A stretch of 64,000 nt of DNA from Meconema thalassinum (taxonomy: Eukaryota; Arthropoda; Insecta; Orthoptera; Tettigoniidae), in contig OX336399.1 in assembly GCA_946902985.2 (NCBI GenBank), positions 165,088,911 to 165,152,910 on the forward strand. Reading direction: 5' to 3'. The notes under the pieces were generated by a model. The model searched no databases, was not told the DNA's origin, and saw nothing but the letters and a program-made list of their open reading frames with translations. The position numbers and the translations under genes were made by a program. Every line of letters starts with the position of its first letter. Positions within the stretch are counted from its first letter, which is position 1. Shown in pieces: positions 33,063 to 44,186 of this stretch.

Positions 33063-35051
33063 TTACTGAATCTTTGGGTAAAATCTCTTTATTTTGGAGT
33101 GGTTAAATTTTCCAATGGATCTGTTGCCTTCAATCCTTACGATCTTGTAGCAATTGTTACCGTAGACTGTATCTACCTTGAAAGGTCCCCTAAAAAGGCT
33201 ACTGAACTTGATGTATACCTTCTTCAGTACGTCTGCTTTCACAGGAATCCTGACTAATACACGGTCACCTTCTCTTAGCGGGCCGCTGAATCTCTTCCCT
33301 TGCAAGCGTTTTAATCTCTTCTCGACCGCTTTGTTCAGCTGGACTCGTGCTGCTTCGATTCTCTGGTCCATCGGTGGTTCGTTATCTTCCGGAATGTTGA
33401 AGATTCCGTTCCAGGGTCGTATGGGTTTCTCCTCAAAGTGTAACATAACTGGAATTTCGTTGGTGCTCTCATGTCTCGTGTTATTTATGCAAAATTCTAC
33501 TAGGGGTACAATCTTCATCCAATTCGCATGTTTATCTGCACTATACAAGCGAATGTACTTAGAAAATTCAAGCATTGTTCTTTCAATGGGATTTGTCTCT
33601 GGGCTGCGAACTGATGACAATAGGTGAAAAATGTCCAACCTATCCATCGCTCCTTGAAATTCTGCAGAGGTAAATTGCGTTCCATGGTCCGTTAGAAGTC
33701 TTTCTGGTTTTCCCAACTTAGGAATAATGTTTCTCTCCAAGTGGTATAAAACAGTTTTCGTTGTGGCTTTTTGCATTGGATTAAGCATTACAACTTTGGA
33801 AAACACATCCATCGTGACTAGCACATATTGGTTTCCCCTGTCTCCTTTAGGTGCAGGTCCAAAAATATCCTGGCTAAACAGTTCCAGTGGTTTTGTAGGA
33901 ATAATTGCTTTAGGTCGTTCCTTCAATAGTTCAGAGCTGTATTTGTTTTTCTGACACAGTTTACAAGATCTGACCACTATGGTAATGGACTCTCGCATGT
34001 TAACCCAATAGAACTTTTCTAACATGGTATAGTATGTTTTGTCAACTCCTCCGTGACCTATGCTTTTGTGCACTAACCAAATTAGTGGCACAATAAGTTC
34101 AGGTGGAATAGCAACTCGCACCTTTGTGTGTCTAGCATCGATGTATCTGCATACAGTTTCTCCCACGAGAATGTAATGTCTAGCTTTCCTTCTAGTTTCG
34201 AAATATGAGGCGTGCCTCCTTGTCATTCTCCATGACAAGAATCTATAAATGTTCCTAAATGGTGCATGCTTCTTTTGAAAAAGAGGAATCCTTCTAAGTT
34301 TATCCAACGTTTCCTGGTCTTCTGCGTCCGTCTGGATAACGTTAATTCTTACATTATTTTCAGGAGTCGGATGTCTGGAAAGAATATCTGCCAGTAGGTT
34401 GTCTTTTCCAGGAACATGGACTATCGTGGCATCAAATTGTTGCAAAAACATAGTCCACCTAGTCATCCGATCGCTTGACAAGTCGGACTTTAACATGAAC
34501 TCCAATGCTTTGTGATCCGTTCTGATTATAATCTTGTGTCCCAGCAATAATTTTTTCCACTGTTGTAGGGCATTTATGACGGCTAAAGCTTCAAGCTCCG
34601 TCGTGAAATAATTTAACTCGTGCGTGCGTAACTTCCTGCTGCTAAAGGAAATATAGTGATGGTTGCCGTCTTGATCCTTCTGATACAAGACTGCGCTAAT
34701 ACCAATTCGTGAAGCGTCAGTTTCTACTATGAATGATATTTCGAAGTCTGGGTATTCTAATTTGATGTTGTTTTTGAGCATTTCCTTTGCTTGAATAAAG
34801 GCATTCTCGGCAGCTGCATCCCATTTCCATCTATTGTTTTTCTTCAGGAGCTCATGTAGTGGTGCCATAACTTCTGAATACCGTGGGCAATGACTACTGA
34901 AAAACTGGCAAAGACCCGCAAAAGCTCGGATGTCTTTGATCTTCTTGGGTTTGGGAAACTTTAATATTGCTTCTATCTTGTTTTCATTCGGGTGGTAACC
35001 GAATCTGTTTGTAGTATGTCCAAGAAAGTTGATCTTTTCTTGAAAGAAATG
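33063..35051 (-). pseudogene. pol: Ty3 pol: RNase H and integrase
   Basis: Open from 35051 to a stop at 33063, in frame with RT but separated from it by TGA at 35052-35054. RNase H begins near FIVETDASR and includes FTTELEALAV and RTDHKALE. Integrase shows the zinc pattern HKSIGHGGVDK to CKLCQKNK, then the catalytic acids in DIFGPAP (about 33866), LTDHGTQF (about 33688) and NPIERTM (about 33583). It ends shortly before the 3' LTR, leaving no room for env. The domain itself looks undamaged. Confidence 0.9.
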
Positions 35052-35897
35052 TCATTTATTAAATTTTACCTTGATGTTCGCACTTCTGAGGTTTTCAAAT
35101 AGCTTTTTCAAATGCATGAAATGTTGCTCTGGCGTTTCTGAAGATATGATAATGTCGTCCACGTAGCAAATGGCAAATTGTTTTACTTCATCACTTAACT
35201 TATCATCCAAGGCTCTAATGAGTGCTGGGCTTGAATTTACCAACCCGTATGGTACTCTCTGATACACGTAACAGGTTTGGTTGAACATGAACCCCGTGTA
35301 ACATTTGCTGTCTTCTGTAAGCTCTATTTGATGAAATGCGGCAGTTAAATCAATCACTGAGAAACAGGTTTTATTCTTGAATCTCCTCAGTAGTTCCCTA
35401 ATTTTTGGTAGCCTGTCATATTCTTTTAACAAAAGAGTATTAATGCCTCTGGCATCTAAGCATAGTCCCAGACTTCCATCTGCTTTCTTTACAACTGTGA
35501 GAGGGTTTAAATAAGGAGTGGCTTGCTTTCTTATTATACCGTCCTTTTCCATGCCTTTTATTAGCTTCGTCACTTCTGATTGATATTTCTCCGGTATTGG
35601 ATACAATTTCTTTTGAAAGGGTGTGTTATCTGCGAGCTTGATCTGATATTTATATCCTCTGATAATGCCTGGTTTATCATTAAATACATCTGCAAAAGTC
35701 GTGACCAATTCTTCTAATCTCTCTCTCTGATCTTCAAAGTTCTCAATTTTCCTACCATAGTGAGGTATCCCTTCTGCTTCGACTTCCATGACTATTCTTA
35801 CTTGATTTTCTTCTGTAGTTTCGTCAATCAGACTACACTCATTCTCCTCCTTATTCGAGTTTTCTGGCTGATATTGTCCTTCATTAAATATTATGAC
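35052..35897 (-). pseudogene. pol: Ty3 pol: reverse transcriptase
   Basis: Motifs in order: LYPIPEKYQSEV, LGLCLDARGINTLL, CFSVIDLTAAFHQIEL, YQRVPYGLVNSSPAL and the active site YVDD near 35157-35168. The frame is continuous with protease upstream across TGA at 35898-35900, and with RNase H downstream across TGA at 35052-35054. Both TGAs could be CGA or TGC mutated once, so they read as nonsense changes more than recoding sites. Confidence 0.88.
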
Positions 35898-38120
35898 TCA
35901 GTTAAGCAAGTCAATCACGGCTCCTGTCTTCGTTATAAAATCAATACCTAGAATAGCATCGAAATTTATCTGGTTCAAGACTATGAATATCTGCTCGTAT
36001 TTGTATTCATTTATGGAGAATTCCATTAATGCCTGGATTTTACACTTCATGGTCTTATCATTGAATACACCCCTGACCTTGATAGTTGAAACGGGCATTT
36101 CTGTGAGTGAATTTCCATCTTTTAATCTGTGAAAACAGTTCTCCGACAAAATTGAAGCTGTCGCCCCCGTATCTAGGAGTGTTCTCAGGCATTCACCTTC
36201 TGATACTATTTCTATGATGGGTAGCCTCGCTACTCTTCCTGTTTTCGGCTCTTCTCGCTCATACAGGAGATCTTCGTTCGTGGCTTGATACAACTCGTTT
36301 ATCTCGATTACATGTCTGGTTACGGTGATGTTCTCGTCCTCCTTTACTTTTTGGAATTTGAATTTTTTTTGTACCCCTCCTGGGTCTTCATTGCTCCGGT
36401 CTCTGCTTGATCCGGGCTGAGATTCCTGATTTTGATTACGCTGTCCCTGATTTTGGTTTCTTGCGTTTCTTTCTTCCCTTTCTCTAAGGTTCCTCAGGTA
36501 TTCTTGACTTTCTCTCTCTCTATCATCGTAATACCTCCTCACGTTATTGTTGTTTCTCCATCCTTGGTTTTGTTGATTCTGCTGTTGTTGCTGTCTAGAA
36601 TAGTTGTTTGTGTTCCTCCAGTTTTGATATCCTCGATATCCGTAATTATTCGTCGAGTTATCTCTATTATAGTATCCCTCTCGTCGATAATCATTGTTCC
36701 TTTGGTGGTAGCTGTTTCTCCAGTTTTGATTTTCGTTCCATCTCTGATTTTGGTATGGTCTTCCTTCTCTAGGTCTCTGATAACCTGGTTGAAAGCGATT
36801 TTGTCCATAAATTCTCGATCTAGTTGGTCCTACTCCATTTTTATTCTCTTCCGTCTGCTTCGTTTGATCAACATGGATGGTGTGGATCTCTCTATGTTCC
36901 GGATTTCTGCTTCTTTGGTTCTGGTTTCCGGTTGAGTTGTTGGACACATTTGACGTGTGATCCAGTCTCCTCAAAATTTCTGCCATCCCCCCTAATGTTT
37001 TGACGTTTGCCGAAATGAGGTGCCTTCTAACTTCAGTTGGTAACTGGCATGAAATAGCATGTTCTAGGTCTTCTTCTGCCAAGGGAGGTTGCAGATACTG
37101 CAAGCGTGCTAATTGTTTTGTAAAGAAGCTTGCGTACTTCGTCGGATTAGAGTAAGCATACTTCTTCGAATAAATTTCGGCGCGTATGTCTTGTTGAAGT
37201 TCCTTGCTCCAGAATCGCTTCTGTAGAGCAATAGCGAATTCCTCGAATGTATGATAAGTATACCTGAAAGCTCTGTGCCAAACTAATGCCTCTGAGTCCA
37301 AATATTTCTCTACTACCCTCATGTGTCGTTCACGAGGTATTCTGTTGTCCTCTAGATACGATCTCATGTCTCTAAGAAATTCCACAGCAGTGATATTTCC
37401 AACCCCGCTGAATTTATTGGCCTTTTCGTCGTTATTCTTGATGACGATAATGTTCGCATTTGACCTACTCTGGTAAGGTTCAAAGTCTCCTCCAAGTTCC
37501 CCTGTTTCTGTTCGAAATGGCTCTCGAATGAATTTAAAGCTGGATTTCGGAATCTGCTGTTGACTATCCACGCTTTCCTTATCCTCTTCTATCTTATCTG
37601 TCCTAGCCTCTAATTTCCTGATTTCTTCCTTCAATTTCTCATCTCTTGCTTCAAAGAATCTAGTTAAGTCCTTCCTGATGTCCTCCCTGACTTCAGCTCT
37701 TATTGTAGATGAAAATGTAGCGTCCCCAATCGTGAGTGACCTTAATTTCTGTTCCAATTCGCTGGTTTCCTTTTCCTGCCTCGACCTAATTTTCGCCAGT
37801 TCTATGTTTATGTCATCGACTGTACGTTTAACCCTGTCAAGTTCGTCTGAATTACTTAAATCTGTTTTATTTACAATATCTGTCAGCGTGGCTACGTTAT
37901 TGATTTGCAGCGTATCTATCTGCTTGGATAGATCTTCACGTACTCTACTAACATTTATGTTTGAACTTAATTCTATGGCTTTAATATCATTAGATAAATT
38001 ATGATGGATTTCAGATACAATATTAGTGGTGACTGTTACGACCTCCTCCTTCATGTCCGTAACCACCTTTACAATAGAAGAATTTATGTCTACATTAATA
38101 CCATCTTCGATCAATTTCCT
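35898..38120 (-). pseudogene. gag-pro: Ty3 gag (capsid and basic tail) with protease
   Basis: Begins downstream of the TAA at 38121-38123 in the same frame. A coiled-coil stretch (VREDLSKQ, EQKLRSL) precedes a capsid-like block (FSGVGNITAVEFLRDM, WHRAFRYTYHTFEEFA, KRFWSKELQQDIRAEIYSKK). The basic region is Arg, Gln and Asn-rich and lacks zinc knuckles. Protease has LLDTGATAS with the catalytic Asp codon at 36171-36173, and a C-terminal ILGIDFI motif. The capsid block is clearly homologous to 5720-6230. Confidence 0.85.
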
Positions 38121-39127
38121 TTAACCTTCCAACTTGACCTGTAATTCACCAACAGTATCATTTAGACTGTCAAGTTGCTCCTTGAGTCTGTTCTGGGCAC
38201 ATGAAATGTGTACATGATGTGTAGTGTTTTCTTCCTTAATGGAGCTAATACCAGCCTGTAATTTTTCCTCTAGCTCTATTATGTGGTTACTGTTAGCTAA
38301 TTTCACTTCTAATACTTTGCCAATCATGTCGGATCTTAAAATTCCTACTTCTGTTTTAGTAAGACTAATGTCCTGTTTGACTTGGTCAAATGAGGTTTTT
38401 AATTCTTCCTGTGCATTTCCTGCCCTTTCTAAAATTTTCTGAGCCTTTTCCTGATTTCTCCTAACCTCATCATGAATTTTCCTGGCTTCTTCCTGCGCTT
38501 TTTCCTTACCTCATCATGAATTTTCCTGGCTCCTTCCTTCGCTTTTTCCTAACCTCATTGAATTTTCCTAGCTTCTTCCTGCGCTGCTCTTATTTCGGCT
38601 TGGATTTTTCTATCTTCTAATCTAGCCTGTTCCTGACTCAATCGGTCCTCTTCGCGAGCTTTTTCTTGAGCTAATCTCATCTCCGCTCTTATCCTTTTAG
38701 CCTCTTCTTCTACCTTTGTGTCTTCCTCTCGTGCTTTTTCTAATGTTAGCCTAATTTCCTCCTGTGCCTTCTCTTGAGCTAACCTGATTGCTTCACGTTC
38801 TTTTCTATCCTCTTCTCTAGCTAACCTAGTTTCTTCCTTTTCTTTTTCTCTAGCTAGTCTATCTTCCTTTCTGGCCTTTTCTAAAGCTAACTTGGCTTCC
38901 TCCTGTGCTAACGTTATACTAGACTTAGTAAGCGTTTGAGCAACCGACAACTCGGCCTTGACTTCTGATTTTACAGTAGCTACAGATTTCTGAATCTCGG
39001 CTTTCATTTGTTTAGTGTTAGAGTGTGTTAATTGGTGGAGGGCTTCAATGTCTTTGGTCAATACACTTTGACCTTCTTTCATACTCTCCAACATCGTTCT
39101 TATAAACGTCATGTCGTTCGCTGACAT
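38121..39127 (-). pseudogene. gag: Ty3 gag N-terminal coiled coil, frameshifted
   Basis: The ATG at 39127 (MSAN) is preferred because the related gag-only element starts MSAQ. About 190 residues of charged heptads follow (LAREKEKEETRLAREEDRK type), a strongly predicted coiled coil. The frame closes at 38555 and coding resumes in another frame by 38327 up to a TAA at 38121. A set of 43-bp tandem repeats lies exactly in the broken part and may have caused the shift. Such a long coiled-coil extension is unusual for Gag. Confidence 0.75.
38459..38590. repeat. Three 43-bp tandem repeats within gag
   Basis: ACCTCATCATGAATTTTCCT followed by GGCTTCTTCCTGCGCTTTTT recurs three times with small differences. 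It encodes the heptad-rich segment on the minus strand. Unit length is not a clean multiple of three across all copies, consistent with loss of frame here. Confidence 0.75.
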
Positions 39128-39569
39128 AATTTCTTCTTTCTTGAGACTAAGGGAAGTATCAACTACAAAAAATACAAGTGAATATCCAGAATTGACCAAC
39201 GTATACATTTTATACAAGTGATGGAATGCATTGAAAATCTTAATACTATTTACGTGTATTTAAATCGCGAGTTATTACGTATATTTTATTGTCCCATTTT
39301 ACTGAACCGACATCATTACATTTTATCATCCGACTTAACTTATGTTTAACAACGTGAATTTACTCTTTAATTTAATATTACATGACCAATTGTCGTTAGC
39401 TGGTTCTAGAAATATGCCTCACAACTGTAATGTACTCCATTAATCTGCTGATGTTGCGTTCATCTCAACAATCATTAAATTTGGGATCGGCATTTTTTTA
39501 AATCTCAAAACGTATATGGCCTCACTCTCGAGTGCTTTCAACTGCCTCTCTCGAGTACCTCTTTCGAGT

Positions 39570-39590
39570 GCCCCACGGATGGGCCTGCCA
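39570..39590 (-). other. Candidate primer-binding site of the Ty3 element
   Basis: Reading minus, TGGCAGGCCCATCCGTGGGG lies 19 bases from the 5' LTR. It resembles the tRNA-Lys-type site TGGCGCCCAACGTGGGG with small insertions. The distance and mismatches make this tentative. Confidence 0.4.
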
Positions 39591-39609
39591 TTTAAATCTA
39601 CTATCTAAA

Positions 39610-42600
39610 TGCGCCCGAATTCACCAATCAGTACCTATATCCGCTGCACTGTAAAGGATTGCAGACACGTAATTACCCAGCTCACAAACTTACCATTGTC
39701 TGCTAAGTAAAAATTGGGAATTCCAGGAACACACAGGGTAGATCTATGAAAGACAATAGTACTACCAGCGTAGGTACAATTTTCTACTATCATTTACATT
39801 TGAGCAAATCGAGAAACTCCAATCTCGAGGGGTGATAAGGTCTGTCTATAGTGAGCGCCTGTATCTTACCTAGCAGTACTATTTTCGGCGATGACGAAAA
39901 TGAAAACGACGTCAGCTAAGATAAAAATTGACTGATTCGCTAAGGAGCGCCAGCCGTTTATTGTGCTAAGAAAAATACAGCCATAAACTGCCTGCCTGTC
40001 TATCAATAGTGTCACCCTGACACTGCAATAAATAAACTCAAAATAAACTAAAACGTGGTACTAATATAACAAGAAAAATTATGAAACGGCGTGATTTTAA
40101 ACATTACCCTATATTATACATTCCGTTTCATCTTTGAACCGTAGTTCCACAACTAAATGTGTAAAATAAAAATTTACTCAGTATTAACTATATTCTTATA
40201 TACAATAATTCGTGGTTCGCACAAATATACACTTAATTGTGTTGAAGTGATTAAATTATCTATAATACAAATGAGTCTTTACCACTCAACTTCCGTAACA
40301 AACACCGTAACTCTATCGGTTGAAAGTATAAATACTAGTCTGAATCAATAGAACATAGGTGACAAACATTTAAGTTAAGCACTGTTCTTACTTTGTCTTC
40401 TCCCATTTGATCATTAAATCTCGAAAAATTCCTGACATTCTTTGCTCGGTTTACATTTCTTTGATAAACGTGAATACTCGAAGTGCATGGCATTTGACCT
40501 TCATTACACACTTCTCTTCCAAAATTATACAATAATCACATTATTTCTTAAACACCCTGTACAGAACTTTCCTTGAATACACTTAAACAATGTCACATTC
40601 GCTGTGATCAAAACTAGAAAAAAAAACGAGACTCCTCAGTCTCCTCTCGTAAAAATACGTAACTCATTTACGTCTACTATTCCTTTCTTGCACGGCATTT
40701 CAAATCTAAACTCCCATTTCAATGCATTTTCTTACTCCATGCAAAGAAAATTAGTAACTTTATTAGATATCCACGTCCATTGTGAATATTGTTCAAGAAA
40801 CAAACTTTAACAATCTCCTCTATCCTTATACAAAATCTCATCGTTCCTATAACTTCACTTCTGTAATTACCTTCTGTACAGTTACTTTAATATCACCCTG
40901 TGATTTAACTTTCTTAACTCGTTTTCACGTATTTAACTTCAGTTTTACATTATTGCAACTTTCAAAGATTATCAGCAAGAATTCATATTTAACAACTGAT
41001 ATAAGTGTGTCTTTCTTTCGTGAAAATATTTGTTTAACAAATTTATCTAGGCTTTTTAATGCTCTAAGTGTTTTATTTAACATATATATATATATATATA
41101 AAGTTCTTGAAATTCCTTTGTTACTAGGAAATAAGGTTTATCACGTTACAGCATAGATCTACACATCTATCTGTTTCATTACAGTGAATTTGGTATTTAT
41201 TGGTTTAATTATCTATCAAGTATTTGAACTATCTTTTATCAGATGTCGTGTCGTGTAACAATTCAATTTGTTCACAATTGGTTGAAATAAATTTCTGACA
41301 CTCGAATCAACATCATGGGTTGTCGAAATATTTGACACTTCGTGATATAACTTTTTGAATATACGGTACTTAAATTGTTCAATATACGTTCCATCGCTGA
41401 ACATAAAACAGATTTATTTAACTTAACGCAAATATCTATAATTCTAAACGATTTTACATTGAAATGATTTTAACGTTAACAACTGCGCTACGCAAATAAA
41501 ATTTCGTCCAAGTGACGGAAATTTTCAATGAACAAAAAATGACTCCTACGAAAATACGAAAAATACTAGATCAAAATCTACACAATTTTAAATACAATGA
41601 CAAAATTATACGGTTGGTGAATTAGGATAAACACAGAACATGACTACAATTCTACCAAATATAAATCAATCTCTTCTCTACCTTGAGTTGAAGACAGTCT
41701 CAGAAGTACCATGTCTCGTCTGGCAAGCCAAAAGTGTGTGAGAGCGCATCGCCCACAGCTATGCAGACCGGTTGTGACGGGGCCAGCTGGACATCTCTCC
41801 CAGTGGAACAAGGTCGGAGACATAGCCGGGTTAGCGACCTCGCCGTGAAACAGCATGTCTCGTCCGCACTCCCTCGCTCGTCCCCCGCACGTCGTCTGGA
41901 TCTTCTTGCGATACCCCATCACTGCGCCGACATCGCTTCTCAAGGTTGAAATTCGTTTGTTTCATAAAAGTCTTTGAGAGTAAACTGGATGTATATGAAC
42001 TCGTGTTAAAAAGTAGAGATTTGTTCTGTGATTTTGCGCATCACGTAGATGTTCCGCTGCGCCTTCCATGTTGTGGAATTCTGGATTCAACTCTTCATTT
42101 TTGTAGCTTCTACTTCCCTATGATGTGCACCTTAGCACGTGGTCATACTCATTTTAATGCTGACACTTTTATAACTTCCCCGTTGCCAATTCACGAACTG
42201 CATTCTGTATAATATCCAAGTGTGAATTAAATTGCAGAAATGATGAAGCTCTTCTGTAGAAGTAAGACGTTTGCATCTGTCTGCATGCGATGTATTATAG
42301 CTTTGTTTTAGAAATACTGTAATATTAAGCTATGTTTCAAGATCACTGATCTATATGCTGTGCTGGTCTGCGTTAGAATGTTCCTTGCTCTGCAAGTCAC
42401 AGCCTTCTGTACTCCACATTCGTCTTTTCCACTTTCATAAAGCGTAGCACTATGCTGAAGAACTACTAGTTTCTCCGCTCACGGTCTTTACTCGTCGCGA
42501 TCTGAATTTGGAAAAAACTCCTCACTCTTGCCCTCTGCGTACGGCAAGTTCCTCGCTCTGCCTCCCCTCTTGCGGTGTGACGTAACTCCTTCAACTTCTA

Positions 42601-42923
42601 CCCCCTCAGTGTGTCCTTAACCTTGATCCCTTCTCCTCCTGCGTGACGTTTCTCTCACTCCTCGTGGCGTGACGTACTCGTACAATGTGGGCCTCCCTAC
42701 ATTCAGATATTAAATATTTAACCATATTTAAATCATTCCTTCTTGCCTTCCGTAATTGTTTAATTATTAATGATGCATAGTTTTTCATTATTTCAACTCA
42801 GGTTTCCCATATCTCACGAATTTTGAGGAATAAAAGATTTTAATTCGTTCTTTTATTTTTCCTGGGTCCCAGTTCATATCCAGACGGGATCTTTGGTATT
42901 GTCCTTAAATAAATTCGGGCGCA
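39610..42923 (-). repeat. 5' LTR of the Ty3 element
   Basis: 3314 bp, uninterrupted partner of the split LTR at 26191-32973. It includes a TA microsatellite near 41083-41101 that is shorter in the partner. Short ORFs inside are shared by both LTRs only because the LTRs are near-identical. Confidence 0.92.
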
Positions 42924-43195
42924 GTACGGAAATCGTAGGTTCAAATCCCGGTGCTCACAGCGGTTATCCTGAGTGTCTTTTCCCCCGGGTTTTGCCACAC
43001 TCCCTGCAGGAAATTGCCTGGCTAGTGCTTTGTTCAAGTCCCGGAGCGTCTACTCCATCCGTGTCCCAGATACATTTACACACACAACTACAATCATCAC
43101 AGCAATACAGGTTGCCAGACAGCTTCAACACACTCCAAACTACACGGGGCTGATGACCAAGGTGTCTCAAGCCTTTCAAATGAATTAACAACAAC
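42924..43195 (+). mobile_element. SINE-like repeat split by the Ty3 element
   Basis: AGGTTCAAATCCCGG is a B-box-like sequence. The right end GGGCTGATGACC with an AACAACAAC tail is a common SINE/LINE 3' end and resembles the LINE tail at 12560-12612. The left part, with a possible A-box, lies before 26191 (about 26161-26190), so the Ty3 element inserted between the two promoter boxes. Confidence 0.5.
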
Positions 43196-44181
43196 TCTAC
43201 AAGTATTTCCAATTCTCTATGAGATATTATTACACAAGAAAAGTTTCATGTATTTTGATCCCGATTTTTTCGAATTATACAATATGCTCAAAAGACAAAA
43301 ACTAATCAGTTCTTTAAAAAATTAGGTTAATATTTGACAAAAATGCCTCACCTCAATGGTAAATCTAGAACATTCCTGTTCCCCTGACAGGAACAAAATA
43401 AACTCAAATATATCTGTGCTACCAACATGAAGACTGCGTGTCTCTCAACAAGAGAAATTATTTACAGAGGTCTCAGCAAAAGTGGGCATGTCCTCTCACG
43501 ATGTATCATATTGATTTATGAGTAATTCAATACCGGTACTCATTTTTATGTTTATTCAGTTTATCCAACAAGATCCTGTGCTTTATATTGCAATTAGCCC
43601 TGAATGCCTAAAGTATCATTTTCGAAGATTTTTGTCACCTACCAAGGTCCTCCTTACCTTACAAATGCTACATGCAGCCGGAAAAAGGTATAATTGTTTA
43701 CACTACTCAGGTGACAAATTTCACTCATTCGTAACTGGGAGATAACCGTAATTCGGGGAATTGCTGAACATATATTTACGTAATATGAATCAACTCGGCT
43801 GACGGTTATCTCATGCTCAAGATGTTAATAATGATCCCAAAATTAGTGTTAATGTACCCATATAATATTCTAAGTCTTTATTAAAGCGCGTTACTTTTAA
43901 TAAAAACTAGGTTAATTTACAAATAACTTCTCTCCCGCCAAGAAAAGAAAAAAAAGCTAATATTGTCCCGCTGTGTGGGATTCAAAATTATTTGGCGCTA
44001 GCCTCAGTTTGAAATAAGCTATAATTTACTTCGCGAGGGAAAAGTTAGATTGGCAACCCTGGGAGGACGGAGTTGTATCACCACAGTCTAAAATACACAG
44101 TCGCGAAGCTTGCGGCACTACAAAATTGCATCCTCTTTGTAGGTGAAGCGACACTAGCGCTTGCGGCGGCCAGAAAGCTGG
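43196..44181. other. No recognised feature
   Basis: AT-rich sequence between the Ty3-split SINE and the BEL element. A short inverted pair GAGATAACCGT / ACGGTTATCTC (about 43740 and 43804) is present. No gene is supported. Confidence 0.45.
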
Positions 44182-44186
44182 CAACT

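Larger units (their letters stand above)
26191..42923 (-). mobile_element. Ty3/gypsy-type retrotransposon with 3.3-kb LTRs
   Basis: The LTRs begin and end with the perfect inverted pair TGCGCCCGAATT and AATTCGGGCGCA. GTAC flanks both sides (26187-26190 and 42924-42927). The minus strand carries gag, protease, reverse transcriptase, RNase H and integrase in Ty3 order. No env-like ORF follows integrase. Without the LINE at 27570-31042 the element is about 13.2 kb, half of it LTR. The coding frame is broken by three in-frame stops (38121, 35898 and 35052) and a frameshift between 38330 and 38560, so this copy is inactive. It is a candidate relative or helper of the gag-only element at 990-10021. 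Confidence 0.92.

Noticed and set aside
35052..35900. Programmed stop readthrough in the Ty3 pol frame
   Set aside because: Two separate TGAs plus a TAA and a frameshift in one copy fit random nonsense decay better. No structured readthrough context was seen.
36432..36935. Plus-strand ORF over the Ty3 gag tail
   Set aside because: Antisense shadow of the Arg/Asn/Gln-rich gag region.
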